Below are positions 37,428 to 47,675 of a stretch of DNA of 64,000 bases, one piece after another. How positions within the stretch are numbered: the first letter of the stretch is position 1; every line of letters begins with the position of its first letter. Source of the stretch: Pelagibius sp. Its GTDB lineage: Bacteria; Pseudomonadota; Alphaproteobacteria; Kiloniellales; Kiloniellaceae. A program made the translations under genes and the position numbers. The stretch lies in assembly GCF_028289705.1 (NCBI RefSeq), contig NZ_JANQOI010000104.1, positions 31,026-95,025 on the forward strand, written 5' to 3'. The notes under the pieces were generated by a model. That model saw nothing but the letters and a program-made list of their open reading frames with translations, did not search any database and was not told where the DNA came from.

Positions 37428-38033
37428 TCAGCGTTGGGTTCTCAAGCGCGCCAGGTCGCGGATCATCGCCTCCACGGCCGCGGGCTCGTCCACACCGAAG
37501 AAGCCGACCCGGCCCCAGCGGAAGTAGTGCCGCCAGGCCTTGCGCGAGTGCGCGACGGTGTAGTGGAAGAAGATGCTGCCCAAGCCATTTTCATAGTCGA
37601 AGCGTTCGATGACTTCGATGTCGTTGGGTGCGAAAGAAAGCACCGCGCGCCTGGGCTTTTCCGCGACGATCAGCAATCGACGGTCGGTGATGCCATAGGC
37701 CATGCTGCGGGCGTGCAGAGCGCTGCGCAGAGGGATCAGCATCAGAACCAGCCCCGGCAACAGGAACGGCAAGCTGTAGCCAATGACCTCCAGCTTGCCG
37801 ATCTGCGCGTGCCCCTCCTCGAACAAAGCGATCACCAGCCACAGCAGCCAGAGGACGACAATGATGAGGCCGTAGAATCCCGGCTGGGCCTTGCTGGCGG
37901 CATAGGTGCGGGGATCGGGCCGGCCGGCCCAACGCAGCTTCTCGCCGGGGCGTAGCTGCGCAACAAGCTGGTCATCGGCGGGCGCACCCAGCGGCCGAGG
38001 GCCGCTGCGCCGCACCGAGCCGCCCTCAGTCAT
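37428..38033 (-). CDS. Membrane protein with two helices and a PH-like domain, copy 2
   Basis: A 201-residue protein, started at the ATG that overlaps the upstream stop by 8 bases. N-terminal LRPGEKLRWAGRPDPRTYA is followed by two membrane helices (about 48-70 and 85-107). Then comes SMAYGITDRRLLIV, a pattern of bacterial PH-like (bPH) domains. The upstream gene is a paralogue with the same plan. The function is unknown. Confidence 0.72.
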   Translation of the reverse strand: MTEGGSVRRSGPRPLGAPADDQLVAQLRPGEKLRWAGRPDPRTYAASKAQPGFYGLIIVVLWLLWLVIALFEEGHAQIGKLEVIGYSLPFLLPGLVLMLIPLRSALHARSMAYGITDRRLLIVAEKPRRAVLSFAPNDIEVIERFDYENGLGSIFFHYTVAHSRKAWRHYFRWGRVGFFGVDEPAAVEAMIRDLARLRTQR

Positions 38034-38613
38034 CGGCGGGCTGGCCTCCACCGATCACCCGCTCGATGGCTTCGGCCACCTGCGGAGCATCGGCGACGCC
38101 ATAGAATCCCTCGATCTGATAGCTGCCGCCGGCGCTGCGCTGCCACCAGGGCAGCTTGCGCTCGACGAAGAGGACGCTGCCCCAGCCCTGCTCGTTGGCG
38201 ATGACCCGAGGGCTGTCGAGCTGCGCCGCGGTGAAGACACGGCTGAGCCGGAACGGCCAGAACCCGAGGCTCATCACCCGCCGGTCGGTGACCGCGTAGA
38301 CCATGCTGCGTGCCGAGACCCTGGCAAGGCTGGGGATCGTAATGAGCAGGACGCAGAACAGCGCCGCGGCAACGACAAAGCCGTAGATCAGCATCGACTG
38401 CGGGCTGCCAGTCCAAGGCGGCATGAGCCCGTACCAGTGGAGGACGGCAATCAACGCCAGACCCAGCACCCCGCGGATCTGGGACGGCAGCTTGGTGCGG
38501 GCAAAGGCGCGCGGGTCCGGGCGGTCGGCCCAGACCAGCCGTTCGCCCGGCTCCAGGGCCTGCCGGGCCGTTTCAAGGGGATCGCCGTTCGGCGCTGGGT
38601 CTATGCGCGTCAT
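38026..38613 (-). CDS. Membrane protein with two helices and a PH-like domain, copy 1
   Basis: A 195-residue protein with LEPGERLVWADRPDPRAFART near the start, two membrane helices (about 45-63 and 73-95) and SMVYAVTDRRVMSLG, followed by a beta-rich tail. It shares this order with the next gene downstream, so the pair arose by duplication. They overlap by 8 bases and are translationally coupled. Confidence 0.72.
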   Translation of the reverse strand: MTRIDPAPNGDPLETARQALEPGERLVWADRPDPRAFARTKLPSQIRGVLGLALIAVLHWYGLMPPWTGSPQSMLIYGFVVAAALFCVLLITIPSLARVSARSMVYAVTDRRVMSLGFWPFRLSRVFTAAQLDSPRVIANEQGWGSVLFVERKLPWWQRSAGGSYQIEGFYGVADAPQVAEAIERVIGGGQPADD

Positions 38614-38633
38614 CCTCGCGTGCCGCCTGCGCC

Positions 38634-39062
38634 CTAGTCGTGTGCCACCAACACCGGAACCTTGGCGAGATGCAGCACTTTGCGCGAGACCGAGCCAAGC
38701 AGCAGTTCGGCGTATTCGCCCAGGCCGCGGCTGCCGACGACGATGAGGTCGGCGCCGCTGCGCCCGGCCTCGGCCAGGATCTCGTCCGCCGGATCGCCAT
38801 GGCCGACACGCTGTTCCACCTTCACATCCTTGGGCACTGAAGCCAGGGCCTTGGCGGAGGAGAGGATCCGGTCAAAAACCTCGCTGCGGCTCAGATCCTC
38901 CGAGCGGGAGAGCTCTTCCAGCGGCCCCTTGAGCGGCCGGTGCCCGTCCACCGCCATCAGGATGAGGGTGGCGCCATAGGTCTTGGCGATGTCGGCGGCA
39001 CAGCGCACCGCCTTGCTGGCGTGGCCGGAACCGTCGACCGCAACGAGAATGGTTTTGAACAT
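38634..39062 (-). CDS. Universal stress protein (UspA family)
   Basis: A 142-residue single-domain Usp. It starts MFKTILVAVDGSGHASKAV and ends with the nucleotide-binding loop VVGSRGLGEYAELLLGSVSRKVLHLAKVPVLV, where G-2x-G-9x-G-S/T is present, so it probably binds ATP. A single Usp domain of this kind is cytosolic. It lies 20 bases upstream of the two PH-like membrane protein genes, so co-transcription is possible. Confidence 0.92.
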   Translation of the reverse strand: MFKTILVAVDGSGHASKAVRCAADIAKTYGATLILMAVDGHRPLKGPLEELSRSEDLSRSEVFDRILSSAKALASVPKDVKVEQRVGHGDPADEILAEAGRSGADLIVVGSRGLGEYAELLLGSVSRKVLHLAKVPVLVAHD

Positions 39063-39399
39063 CTCCGCTCCTCCTTAACTTTGTACCCGCGATCGTTCGC
39101 CTGCTTGCCGGTCCCTACCTCACGACGATGCGCGTCAGGCGATGGCCGAAGGTCTAACCCAACGTTGCAAGACAGTCGAGAACCCTGGCGTGAGCGCCGG
39201 AAGGCCCGGGTCGCCGGAGGTTTGCGGAAACCATGAGCCAAATCAGCGCGCTGGACCCGCTGGTCCAGCGATCCCCTGCGATTCCAGGGTTAACGGCGCC
39301 CCGGGCCCGGCAAAAGGCCGCTTTTCCTGTGGAAAAAGCGGGTCAAGGCGCGTAAAACCGGCGATCCGAGATAACCGAGCCGTAAAAAAGGGGTCCGTC
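39063..39399. other. Upstream region of the DAHP synthase gene
   Basis: Gene-free, 337 bases. At 39318-39341 CCGCTTTTCC and GGAAAAAGCGG form a hairpin around a short loop, 60 bases ahead of the start codon; it could be an attenuator but no T-run follows. A 40-codon frame from 39233 has no aromatic-codon run, so it is not a clear leader peptide. Confidence 0.4.
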
Positions 39400-40803
39400 A
39401 TGGCCACCACCTGGACGCCCGAGTCCTGGCGCAGCAAACCGATCCGCCAGGTGCCGGAGTACCGCGACCAAGCCGCGCTGGAGAGCGTCGAGCAGCAGCT
39501 TGCCGGCTATCCGCCCCTGGTCTTTGCCGGGGAGGCCCGCCGTCTGCGCCAGCAGTTGGGCGAGGTGGCCCAGGGCCGTGCTTTTCTGCTCCAGGGGGGC
39601 GACTGCGCGGAAAGCTTCGCCGAATTCCACCCCAACAACATCCGCGACACCTTCCGGGTGCTGCTGCAGATGGCCGTCGTGCTGACCTTCGGCGCCGCCT
39701 GCCCCATCGTGAAGGTGGGCCGCCTGGCCGGCCAGTTCGCCAAGCCGCGCTCCGCCCCCACGGAAACCAAGGGTGAAACCGAGCTGCCGAGTTACCGCGG
39801 CGACATCATCAACGGCATCGACTTCGAGGCCGAGGCCCGCGAGCCGGATCCGGAGCGCCTGCTGCGCGCCTACAACCAGGCCGCCGCCACCCTGAACCTG
39901 CTGCGCGCCTTCGCCCAGGGCGGCTTCGCCGACCTGCACAAGGTCCATCAGTGGAACCTGGAGTTCGTCTCCGAGGGCACCACGGCCCAGCGCTATGAGG
40001 AACTGGCCGGGCGCATCGATGAGGCCCTGGCCTTCATGCGGGCCTGCGGGCTGGCGCCGGAAACCGTGCAGCCGATGCGCGAAACCGACTTCTACACCAG
40101 CCACGAGGCGCTGCTGCTGTGGTACGAGCAGGCCCTGACCCGCGTCGACAGCCTGACCGGCCAGTGGTACGACTGCTCGGCCCATCTGGTCTGGATCGGC
40201 GACCGCACCCGCAACCCGGACGAGGCCCATGTTGAGTTCATGCGGGGCATCCATAACCCCATCGGCATGAAGTGCGGGCCCAGCTCGGACCCGGACGAGC
40301 TGCTGCGTCTGATCGACGTTCTGAACCCCGCCAACGAGCCGGGGCGCCTGACCCTCATCGCCCGCATGGGCCACGATAAGGTGGGCGACCATCTGCCGGC
40401 CCTGATCCGTGCCGTGGAGCGGGAGGGCAAACAGGTGGTCTGGTCCTGCGATCCCATGCACGGCAACACCATCAAGTCCTCCAGCGGCTACAAGACGCGG
40501 CCCTTCGACCACATCCTGGCGGAGGTGAAGAACTTCTTCGCCATCCACCGGGCAGAGGGCAGCTATGCCGGCGGCGTGCACTTCGAGATGACCGGCCAGG
40601 ACGTGACCGAGTGCATCGGCGGGGCCCAGGCCATCAGCGACGAGCGCCTGGGCGACCGCTACCACACTCACTGCGACCCGCGCCTCAACGCCAAGCAATC
40701 CCTGGAGCTGGCCTTCCTGATCTCCGAGGCTCTGAAGGACGAACGGATCGCGCGCCAGAACGGCAACGGCCGCAAGGACGGCAAGGTGGCGGCAGCCTTC
40801 TGA
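39400..40803 (+). CDS. aroG: Class II 3-deoxy-7-phosphoheptulonate (DAHP) synthase
   Basis: A 467-residue plant/actinobacterial-type (class II) enzyme for the first step of the shikimate pathway. The family wording [15 protein letters not shown] start, [13 protein letters not shown] (about 64-76), [12 protein letters not shown] and [10 protein letters not shown] are intact, holding the metal-binding Cys and His. The start [10 protein letters not shown] was chosen; the frame is open upstream but not family-like. It is monocistronic. Confidence 0.95.
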   Translation: MATTWTPESWRSKPIRQVPEYRDQAALESVEQQLAGYPPLVFAGEARRLRQQLGEVAQGRAFLLQGGDCAESFAEFHPNNIRDTFRVLLQMAVVLTFGAACPIVKVGRLAGQFAKPRSAPTETKGETELPSYRGDIINGIDFEAEAREPDPERLLRAYNQAAATLNLLRAFAQGGFADLHKVHQWNLEFVSEGTTAQRYEELAGRIDEALAFMRACGLAPETVQPMRETDFYTSHEALLLWYEQALTRVDSLTGQWYDCSAHLVWIGDRTRNPDEAHVEFMRGIHNPIGMKCGPSSDPDELLRLIDVLNPANEPGRLTLIARMGHDKVGDHLPALIRAVEREGKQVVWSCDPMHGNTIKSSSGYKTRPFDHILAEVKNFFAIHRAEGSYAGGVHFEMTGQDVTECIGGAQAISDERLGDRYHTHCDPRLNAKQSLELAFLISEALKDERIARQNGNGRKDGKVAAAF

Positions 40804-40816
40804 GGGCCGGTGCCGA

Positions 40817-40945
40817 TACTCATTGTCATGCTTGGGCTTGTCCCGAGCATCCATGGGCGGGCCAGACCGGAACCATGCCGGTGAAGCCCCAGCGGGCCGT
40901 GCGATGGACCCTCGGAACAAGTCCGAGGGTGACGATGTGGGTCGG
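40817..40945. repeat. Dispersed palindromic intergenic repeat (copy B)
   Basis: Hairpins GCTTGGGCTTGTCCCGAGC and CCTCGG/CCGAGG around AACAAGT, both ending in the same GTGACGATG as copy A at 8719-8805. The unit follows the DAHP synthase gene. Confidence 0.7.
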
Positions 40946-41133
40946 AGTGACGCAGATAAACCTTTGAAATGAAATCCCTCATTTCAGGTCAGACTCTAAT
41001 GCCGTTTGGGTGGCCGCCCGGGCGGTTCGCCGCAGAGCGCATGGCTGCCCCCGGCCCAGGGCACTGGCGCCGGCCCGCGGCTTGGCGCTAGGCTAGGTCT
41101 GCCTGCACGGGAAACCGCCCGAAGGAAGGGGAG

Positions 41134-42309
41134 ATGCCAGAAGGTCCCAGCCGCACCGAGATCCCGAAATCGCCGGCGAGAATGGATCGCTGGCCACTGG
41201 ACGAGCCGGACATCGCCGCCTGGACCGATGTCTACTTCAAACGCACCCGCACGGCGGTGGAACGCTTCGGCGATACCGAGGTCACCTATGCGGTCTTCAT
41301 GCGCCGGCCGGTGGTCTCCGCCCCCTGCCTGGCCATCGAATGGCTGAAACAGATCGCCGAGCGGCGCAACACCAGTTTTGAATTCGACCTGCGCTACCCG
41401 GAGGGCAAGTGGGTCGGCGCCGGCGAGCCGATCTTCTACGTCACCGGACGCCTTTCCCTGCTCGCCGATCTCGAAACCCTGCTGCTGCAGAAGCTGGGGC
41501 CGGCCTGCGTGGCCGCCTACAACGCCTACACCATGTGCGCCGACCTGCCCAAGACCGCCTTCCTGGCCATGGACGCGCGGCACTGCGCCGGCGCGGAGAT
41601 GGCCGAGTCCATGGCCTATGCGGCCTCGGTCGGCTCGGAGCGGGCGCGGCGCAAGGTGGGTGCCGTTGGCTTCATCGGCAATGCCACCGACGCCACGGCT
41701 CACTACTTCGGCCAGGAGGGCGGCATGGGCACCATGCCCCATGCCTTCATCGGCTATGCCGGCAGCACCCTGCGCGCCGCGGAGATGTACGACGAGACCT
41801 TCCCCGACGAACCGATGACGGTTCTGGTCGACTATTTCGCGCGGGAGGTCACCGATGCCCTGACCTGCTGCCGGCGTTTTCCCGGCCGTGCCGGCGCCGG
41901 CAAGCTGGCGGTGCGCATCGACACGCCGGGCGGCCGCTTCATCGAGGGGTTGGACCCGCCGGGCTCCTACGCCGTGGTGGAACGCAACGCGCCGGAAGCG
42001 CTGCGCGGCTACCGCACCGACGACGAACTGCGCTACCTCGTGGGGGCCGGCGTCTCGGCCGCCGCCATCTGGCGCATGCGCGAATGCCTAAACGCGGAGG
42101 GCTTCGACAAGGTGAAGATCGTCGCCTCCTCCGGCTTCGGCCCAGCCAAGTGCCGGCTGATGGCCGAAGCCAAGGCCCCCGTCGACGTCATCGGCACCGG
42201 GTCCTACCTGCCGGTGAAGTGGACCGAGACCTATGCGACGGCGGACATCGTGGACTACGACGGCGCAGCACGGGTGAAGGTCGGCCGCGAGTTCCTGTTG
42301 CGAAAGTAG
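41134..42309 (+). CDS. Nicotinate phosphoribosyltransferase family protein
   Basis: A 391-residue enzyme of the NAPRTase/QPRTase fold. Segments FYVTGRLSLLADLETLLLQKLG, DARHCAGAEMAESMAYAAS and IGNATDATAHYFGQ give the core, and GTGSYLPVKWT near the C-terminus the phosphate site. It would make nicotinate mononucleotide from nicotinate and PRPP in NAD salvage. GGAAGGGGAG precedes the ATG. nadE lies 0.6 kb downstream on the same strand, which supports the NAD role. Confidence 0.85.
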   Translation: MPEGPSRTEIPKSPARMDRWPLDEPDIAAWTDVYFKRTRTAVERFGDTEVTYAVFMRRPVVSAPCLAIEWLKQIAERRNTSFEFDLRYPEGKWVGAGEPIFYVTGRLSLLADLETLLLQKLGPACVAAYNAYTMCADLPKTAFLAMDARHCAGAEMAESMAYAASVGSERARRKVGAVGFIGNATDATAHYFGQEGGMGTMPHAFIGYAGSTLRAAEMYDETFPDEPMTVLVDYFAREVTDALTCCRRFPGRAGAGKLAVRIDTPGGRFIEGLDPPGSYAVVERNAPEALRGYRTDDELRYLVGAGVSAAAIWRMRECLNAEGFDKVKIVASSGFGPAKCRLMAEAKAPVDVIGTGSYLPVKWTETYATADIVDYDGAARVKVGREFLLRK

Positions 42310-42387
42310 GGCCCGTCACCGATAACCCGAAGCCACGCTACCGGCGCAGGCCTTGAGACCCTTCCATCGGCGTCTACCTGAGAAGTC

Positions 42388-42837
42388 ATGACAGACACGC
42401 GCGTGCAAGAAATAATCGAGAACTTCTCCTTCCTGGAAGACTGGGAGGACCGCTTCCGCTATCTCATCGACCTGGGGCGCAAGCTGCCGCCCATGGACGA
42501 GTCGCTGAAGACCGAGGAAACCAAGGTGCGCGGCTGCACCAGCCAGGTCTGGATCGTCGACGAGGTGGCGCCGGGCACGCCGCCGACCCTGCATTTCAAG
42601 GCCGACAGCGATGCCCACATCGTCAAGGGGCTGATCGCCGTGCTGCTCACCATCTATGACGGCCGCAGCCCCGCCGAGATCCTCGCCATCGACATCAAGC
42701 AGGCCATCGGCGAACTCGGCTTCGCCCAGCATCTCAGCCCCAACCGGGCCAACGGCCTGTTCTCCATGGTCGAGCGCATCCGGGCCCTTGCCGCCCAGGA
42801 AGCCGCCGGCTGTGCCCCGGCGCAGCAGAGCGGTTGA
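42388..42837 (+). CDS. sufE: SufE-family sulfur acceptor protein
   Basis: A 149-residue protein that takes sulfur from SufS cysteine desulfurase and passes it on for Fe-S cluster building. The acceptor Cys sits in TKVRGCTSQVWIV (residue of about 51). FLEDWEDRFRYLIDLGRKLPP is the family start. The suf operon itself is not in the window. It lies 50 bases before nadE. Confidence 0.94.
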   Translation: MTDTRVQEIIENFSFLEDWEDRFRYLIDLGRKLPPMDESLKTEETKVRGCTSQVWIVDEVAPGTPPTLHFKADSDAHIVKGLIAVLLTIYDGRSPAEILAIDIKQAIGELGFAQHLSPNRANGLFSMVERIRALAAQEAAGCAPAQQSG

Positions 42838-42887
42838 GGGCGCCGGGCGCGCTTGTCGCGGCACCGGTGCGGGAGTAAGAAGGGACC

Positions 42888-44612
42888 ATGGTTGACCGTC
42901 TGAAAATCGCCCTGGCGCAGACCAATCCCACCATGGGCGACATCCAGGGAAATCTGGCCCGGCTGCGCGCCGCACGGGCCGAGGCCGCGGCCAAGGGCGC
43001 CGACCTTGTGGTCGCCTCGGAGATGGTCATCACTGGCTATCCCACCGAGGACCTGGTGCTGAAGCCGATGTTCCTGGAGGCTGCCCATGCGGCCATCGAA
43101 GCACTGGCCGGGGACACCGCCGACGGCGGCCCCGGCATGATCGTCGGCGGCCCCTCGCTGAAAGAGCCCGGGGCCCGGGCGCCGCTCTTCGGCAAGGTGC
43201 TGAACTCCGCCTATGTCCTCGACAAGGGCGAGATCCTCACCCTGCGCTCCAAGTACGACCTGCCGAACTATGGCGTCTTCGACGACAAGCGCGTGTTCGG
43301 CGCCGGGCCCCTGCCCGGCCCGGTCAACTATCGCGGCGTGCGCCTGGGCGTGATGATCTGCGAGGACATGTGGACGACCGAGGTCAGCGAGTGCCTGGAG
43401 GAGTCCGGCGCCGAGATCCTGATCGTGATCAATGGCTCGCCCTATGAGCTGAACAAGACCGAGGAACGCATCCAGCTCGCGGTCCAGCGGGTCACAGAGA
43501 CGGGCTTGCCGATCGTCTACGTGAACCAGGTGGGCGGCCAGGACGAGCTGGTCTTCGACGGCGCGTCCTTCGCCCTCAACAGCGACAACTCCCTGCCGAT
43601 CCACCTGCCGGCCTTCGTCGAGGCGGTGGAGGTCAGCGACTGGCAGCGCGAAAACGGCGGCTGGATCTGCCAGAACGGCCTGCGCGAGGCGCCGGACAGC
43701 AGCCTCGACGGCAGCCCCGATGCCGGCATGGAGCCGATCTACCGCACATTGATGCTGGGGCTGCGCGACTATGTGAACAAGAACCGCTTTCCCGGCGTCA
43801 TCCTCGGGCTTTCCGGCGGCATCGATTCCGCCCTCTCGGCGGCCATCGCCGTCGACGCCCTGGGGCCGGAGCGGGTGCACTGCGTGATGATGCCCTCGCC
43901 CTACACCAGCCGGGAGAGCCTGGACGATGCCGCGGAAGCCGCCGGGCTGATGGGCATCAAGCTCGACCGGGTTTCTATCGAGCCGGCCATGCAGGCCTTC
44001 GGGGAGATGCTGGCCCCCATGCTGAACGGCTATGCCTCCGAGACCAACTCTGCCGACACCACGGAGGAGAACATCCAGGCCCGCTCGCGCGGCCTCACCC
44101 TGATGGCGATCTCCAACAAGCTGGGCTACATGGTGCTTTCCACCGGCAACAAGTCGGAGGTCTCGGTGGGCTACGCCACCCTCTACGGCGACATGGTCGG
44201 CGGCTACAACGTGCTGAAGGACGTTTACAAGACCCTGGTCTTCGCCCTCTCGCGCTGGCGCAACCAGGTGCTGCCGCCGGACGCCATGGGGCCGGCCGGC
44301 CGGGTGATCCCGGAGCGGATCATCACCAAGCCGCCCTCGGCGGAGCTGAAGCCGGACCAGAAGGACGAAGACAGCCTGCCGCCCTACGACGTGCTGGACG
44401 ACATCCTGAAGGCGCTCATCGAAGACGAGGAGAGCATCGCCGCCATCGTCGGGCGCGGCCACGACCGCGAGACGGTGAACCGCGTCTGGCGCATGCTGGA
44501 ACTGGCGGAGTACAAGCGCCGCCAGGCCTGCCCCGGGGTCAAGATCACGCGCCGCGCCTTCGGCCGCGACCGCCGCTATCCCATCACCAACGCCTTCAAG
44601 GGACCGGCCTGA
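42888..44612 (+). CDS. nadE: Glutamine-dependent NAD+ synthetase
   Basis: A 574-residue two-domain enzyme making NAD from deamido-NAD, ATP and glutamine. The N-terminal nitrilase-like domain has Glu in SEMVITGYP, Lys in [13 protein letters not shown] and catalytic Cys in GVMICEDMW (about residue 158). The C-terminal domain has the P-loop [11 protein letters not shown] (about 304-314). Ammonia is channelled between them. gltX starts 17 bases later. Confidence 0.96.
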   Translation: MVDRLKIALAQTNPTMGDIQGNLARLRAARAEAAAKGADLVVASEMVITGYPTEDLVLKPMFLEAAHAAIEALAGDTADGGPGMIVGGPSLKEPGARAPLFGKVLNSAYVLDKGEILTLRSKYDLPNYGVFDDKRVFGAGPLPGPVNYRGVRLGVMICEDMWTTEVSECLEESGAEILIVINGSPYELNKTEERIQLAVQRVTETGLPIVYVNQVGGQDELVFDGASFALNSDNSLPIHLPAFVEAVEVSDWQRENGGWICQNGLREAPDSSLDGSPDAGMEPIYRTLMLGLRDYVNKNRFPGVILGLSGGIDSALSAAIAVDALGPERVHCVMMPSPYTSRESLDDAAEAAGLMGIKLDRVSIEPAMQAFGEMLAPMLNGYASETNSADTTEENIQARSRGLTLMAISNKLGYMVLSTGNKSEVSVGYATLYGDMVGGYNVLKDVYKTLVFALSRWRNQVLPPDAMGPAGRVIPERIITKPPSAELKPDQKDEDSLPPYDVLDDILKALIEDEESIAAIVGRGHDRETVNRVWRMLELAEYKRRQACPGVKITRRAFGRDRRYPITNAFKGPA

Positions 44613-44629
44613 GCCAGGCCGCGGCCTCC

Positions 44630-45952
44630 ATGAAACTGCGCTTCGCCCCCAGCCCGACGGGCCTGATCCACGTCGGAAACCTGCGGCAGGCCCTGGTCAA
44701 CTGGCTTTATGCCCGCGCCCGGGGCGGACGCTTTCTGCTGCGCATCGACGATACGGACAGCGAGCGCTCGACCGCCGAATACGCCGCGGCCATCGAAGAG
44801 GATCTCGCCTGGCTTGGGCTCACCTGGGATGAAAAGGCGGTGCAGTCGCAGCGCCTGGACCGCTACGCCGCCGCCGCGAAGTGCCTGAAGCAGGCCGACC
44901 GGCTCTATGCCTGCTACGAGACGCCGGAGGAACTCGGTCTCAAGCGCAAGGTGGCGCTCTCCGCCGGGCGCCCGCCGATCTACGACCGCGCCGCCCTGGC
45001 GCTGAGCGACGACGAGAAAGCAGCCCTGGAGGCCGAGGGCCGCCGGCCCCACTGGCGCTTCAAGCTCGAACACAGCGCCATCGCCTGGGAAGACCTGATC
45101 CGCGGCTCCGTCGCCTTCGAGGGCGAAAACCTCAGCGACCCGGTGCTGATCCGCGAGGACGGGCGGCCGCTCTATACGCTGACCTCGGTGGTCGACGACA
45201 TCGAACTGGCGATCACCCACATCCTGCGCGGCGAGGACCATGTCGCCAACACGGCAGTGCAGGTCCAACTCTTCGCAGCGCTCGGCGGTGCCGTCCCGAC
45301 CTTCGGTCATCTCTCCCTCATCGCCGGGGCCGCTGGCGAAACCCTCTCCAAGCGCCTCGGTACGCTTTCCGTCGCCGCCCTGCGCGCGCAGGGCCTGGAG
45401 GCGATGACGCTCACCTGTTATCTCGCCCGCCTCGGCACGCCGGACCCGGTGGAGGCTTTGCAGAGCCTGGACGACTTGGTGGCCGGTTTCGATCTCTCGC
45501 GCTTCGGCCGGGCGACGCCGAAGTTCGACCCCAAGGACCTGGAGCATCTGAACGCCCGCATCCTCCACGGCATGGCTTTCGAGGCCGCGGTAGCGCGCCT
45601 GCCCGAGGGCTTCGACGCCACGCTCTGGGAGGCGGTGCGGCCCAACCTGACCCGGCTTTCCGAGGCGCAGGTCTGGCAGACCATCTGCCGTGGCCCGGTC
45701 GCCCCGGTGATCGCCGATGCCGCCTTCGCGCGCCAGGCCGCCGAGCTGCTGCCGCCGGAGCCCTGGGATGAGACCACCTGGCAGGCCTGGACCGGCGCCG
45801 TCAAGGAGGCCTCCGGCCACAAGGGCAAGGCCCTCTTCCTGCCGCTGCGCCAGGCGCTCACCGGCCTCGACCACGGGCCGGAGCTGAAGGCCCTGCTGCC
45901 GCTGATCGGGCGCGCGCGGGCCCTGGCCCGCCTTTCGGGGGAAAGCGCCTGA
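44630..45952 (+). CDS. gltX: Glutamate--tRNA ligase
   Basis: A 440-residue class I synthetase. [22 protein letters not shown] (residues of about 4-25) holds the HIGH-like HVGN, and ETLSKRLGT (about 241) the KMSKS-like site. It has the C-terminal anticodon-binding domain, so it is not glutamyl-Q-tRNA synthetase. Alphaproteobacteria often carry two gltX genes; this short form may be the one that charges tRNA-Gln before amidation or tRNA-Glu, which cannot be told here. A leader-regulated cysS follows. Confidence 0.92.
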   Translation: MKLRFAPSPTGLIHVGNLRQALVNWLYARARGGRFLLRIDDTDSERSTAEYAAAIEEDLAWLGLTWDEKAVQSQRLDRYAAAAKCLKQADRLYACYETPEELGLKRKVALSAGRPPIYDRAALALSDDEKAALEAEGRRPHWRFKLEHSAIAWEDLIRGSVAFEGENLSDPVLIREDGRPLYTLTSVVDDIELAITHILRGEDHVANTAVQVQLFAALGGAVPTFGHLSLIAGAAGETLSKRLGTLSVAALRAQGLEAMTLTCYLARLGTPDPVEALQSLDDLVAGFDLSRFGRATPKFDPKDLEHLNARILHGMAFEAAVARLPEGFDATLWEAVRPNLTRLSEAQVWQTICRGPVAPVIADAAFARQAAELLPPEPWDETTWQAWTGAVKEASGHKGKALFLPLRQALTGLDHGPELKALLPLIGRARALARLSGESA

Positions 45953-45965
45953 CCCTAAAGACCCC

Positions 45966-45993
45966 TTGACCCCAGCCGGGAGGGCCGTAGATT
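45966..45993 (+). promoter_or_regulatory. Promoter of the cysS leader
   Basis: TTGACC (45966-45971) and TAGATT (45988-45993) are separated by 16 bases. The leader ATG stands 7 bases after the second box, about where transcription should begin. Confidence 0.65.
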
Positions 45994-46000
45994 GCACGCC

Positions 46001-46066
46001 ATGACTATCTTGATCCAGATCGGCGCTGTTGCGCGATGTTGCTGCTGCCGGGCCCCCGCGGCCTGA
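46001..46066 (+). CDS. Poly-cysteine leader peptide upstream of cysS
   Basis: Encodes MTILIQIGAVARCCCCRAPA followed by a final Ala and TGA, 21 residues. The four consecutive Cys codons (46037-46048) overlap the left arm of a terminator-like hairpin at 46044-46078. No ribosome binding site is in reach, and the ATG coincides with the predicted transcription start, so translation is probably leaderless. Leader peptides with runs of the charged amino acid are the classical sensors of aminoacyl-tRNA supply; here the downstream gene makes Cys-tRNA. Translation is inferred. Confidence 0.72.
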   Translation: MTILIQIGAVARCCCCRAPAA

Positions 46067-46078
46067 GGCAGCCTTTTT
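46044..46078 (+). terminator. Attenuator hairpin in the cysS leader
   Basis: GCTGCC (46044-46049) pairs with GGCAGC (46067-46072), with inner GGGCC/GGCC pairing, followed by CTTTTTG. An alternative pairing, CGCGGCC (46057-46063) with GGCCGCG (46099-46105), would break it. A ribosome stalled on the Cys codons would cover the left arm. Confidence 0.65.
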
Positions 46079-46132
46079 GCATGCGGCTCCGGCAAGCGGG
46101 CCGCGTCCCTTGACGATCCGGATCACTTCCCC

Positions 46133-47512
46133 ATGGACCTGCAGCTTCACAACACGCTGACGCGCCGCAAGGAGCGTTTCGAGCCCCTCGACCCCGAGCA
46201 CATCCGCTTCTACGTCTGCGGCCCCACGGTCTACGACTTCGCCCACATCGGCAACGCACGGCCCGTCGTCGTCTTCGACGTGCTGTTCCGCCTGCTGCGC
46301 CACGTCTATGGCGCCGACAAGGTGACCTACGCGCGCAACATCACCGACGTGGAGGACAAGATCATCGAGGCCGCCAAGCAGTCCGGCGAGACCATCGAGG
46401 AGGTCACCAGCCGCACCGCCCAGGCCTATCACGACGACATGGCGGCCCTCGGCGCACTTTCCCCCACGGTGGAGCCCCGCGCGACCCAGCACATCGGCCA
46501 GATGATCGTCATGATGGAGACCCTGATCGAGAAGGGCTACGCCTACGAGGCCGAGGGCCACGTGCTCTTCGCAGTGGCCTCCATGGCCGACTACGGCCGC
46601 CTCTCCGGCCATAACCGCGACGAGATCATCGCCGGCGCAAGGGTCGAGGTGGCGCCCTACAAGAAGGACCCGGCGGACTTCGTACTGTGGAAGCCCAGCA
46701 ACGACCAGCAGCCGGGCTGGGAGAGCCCCTGGGGCCGCGGGCGGCCGGGCTGGCACATCGAGTGCTCGGCCATGGCGGCGGAGCACCTGGGCGAAACCTT
46801 CGACATCCACGGCGGCGGCCTCGACCTGGTCTTCCCGCACCACGAGAACGAGATCGCCCAGAGCCGCTGCGCCCACGGCACGGCGATGATGGCCAAGGTC
46901 TGGATGCACAACGGCTATGTGGTGGTGAACGGCGAGAAGATGTCCAAGTCCCTGGGCAACTTCTTCACCGTGCGGCAGTTGCTGGAGGAGGGCTTCCGCG
47001 GCGAGGCCATCCGCCTCGCGCTGCTGTCGGGCCACTACCGCGCGCCGCTGGACATCACCCGCGAGAAACTCGCCGAGTGCAAGGCGCAGCTCGACCGCCT
47101 CTACGGCGCGCTGCGGGGCGTGAAGGCGACTGCCTCGGAACCGCCGCCGAAGCTGGTGACGGCCCTCGCCGACGACCTCAACACGCCGCTGGCCTTGGCC
47201 GAACTGCATGAGGTTGCGGGCGCCTTGAACAAGGCGACGGATGAAAGCGAACGCAAGGCCCTGGCCGGGTCACTGCTCGCCGGTGGCGTTCTGCTCGGCC
47301 TGCTGTGGGACGACCCGGAGGCCTGGTTTAAGGGTGGGGAGGCCGAAGACGGCCTTTCGGTCGAGGCCATCGATGCCATGATCGAAGCGCGCGCCGCTGC
47401 GCGCAAAGCCAGGGACTTCGCCGAGGCCGACCGCATCCGCGACGAGCTGACGGCCCAGGGCATCCTGCTGGACGACGGCCCCGCCGGCACCACCTGGAAG
47501 CGGGCGGACTGA
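46133..47512 (+). CDS. cysS: Cysteine--tRNA ligase
   Basis: A 459-residue class I synthetase. [19 protein letters not shown] (residues of about 24-42) carries a zinc-binding Cys and the HIGH-like [12 protein letters not shown] (about 268-275) is the KMSKS site; the zinc ligands continue in [10 protein letters not shown] and HHENE. No strong ribosome binding site precedes the ATG, and a leader peptide with four Cys codons lies 66 bases upstream. Regulation by Cys-tRNA supply is therefore likely. Confidence 0.97.
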   Translation: MDLQLHNTLTRRKERFEPLDPEHIRFYVCGPTVYDFAHIGNARPVVVFDVLFRLLRHVYGADKVTYARNITDVEDKIIEAAKQSGETIEEVTSRTAQAYHDDMAALGALSPTVEPRATQHIGQMIVMMETLIEKGYAYEAEGHVLFAVASMADYGRLSGHNRDEIIAGARVEVAPYKKDPADFVLWKPSNDQQPGWESPWGRGRPGWHIECSAMAAEHLGETFDIHGGGLDLVFPHHENEIAQSRCAHGTAMMAKVWMHNGYVVVNGEKMSKSLGNFFTVRQLLEEGFRGEAIRLALLSGHYRAPLDITREKLAECKAQLDRLYGALRGVKATASEPPPKLVTALADDLNTPLALAELHEVAGALNKATDESERKALAGSLLAGGVLLGLLWDDPEAWFKGGEAEDGLSVEAIDAMIEARAAARKARDFAEADRIRDELTAQGILLDDGPAGTTWKRAD

Positions 47513-47514
47513 GG

Positions 47515-47674
47515 CCCCCCTCACCCTCCCGCTCACGCGGGCCCCTTCCTCTCCGGCGCTGGGGAGAGGGCAAACGCAGCGCCCCAAATAGAAACCCCTC
47601 TCCCCTCGCGGGAGAGGGTTGCGCAGGCTTGGTGAGCCCATGGGGCGAGCCTAGCCGGAGCTGGGTGAGGGGGA
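47515..47674. repeat. Dispersed repeat with inverted ends, copy 1
   Basis: Begins CCCCTCACC and ends GGTGAGGGG, and holds CCCTCTCCCC.GCGGGAGAGGGTTGCGC and GCTTGGTGAGC inside. Related copies lie at 47796-47942 (left end missing) and 50939-51092. Confidence 0.8.
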
Positions 47675-47675
47675 G

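Noticed and set aside
39233..39355. 40-codon frame upstream of the DAHP synthase as an aromatic leader peptide
   Set aside because: It has only one Phe and no Trp or Tyr, and no ribosome binding site at proper distance.
44576..47209. 877-codon minus-strand frame opposite gltX and cysS
   Set aside because: It covers two certain synthetase genes and their leader; typical shadow frame of GC-rich DNA.
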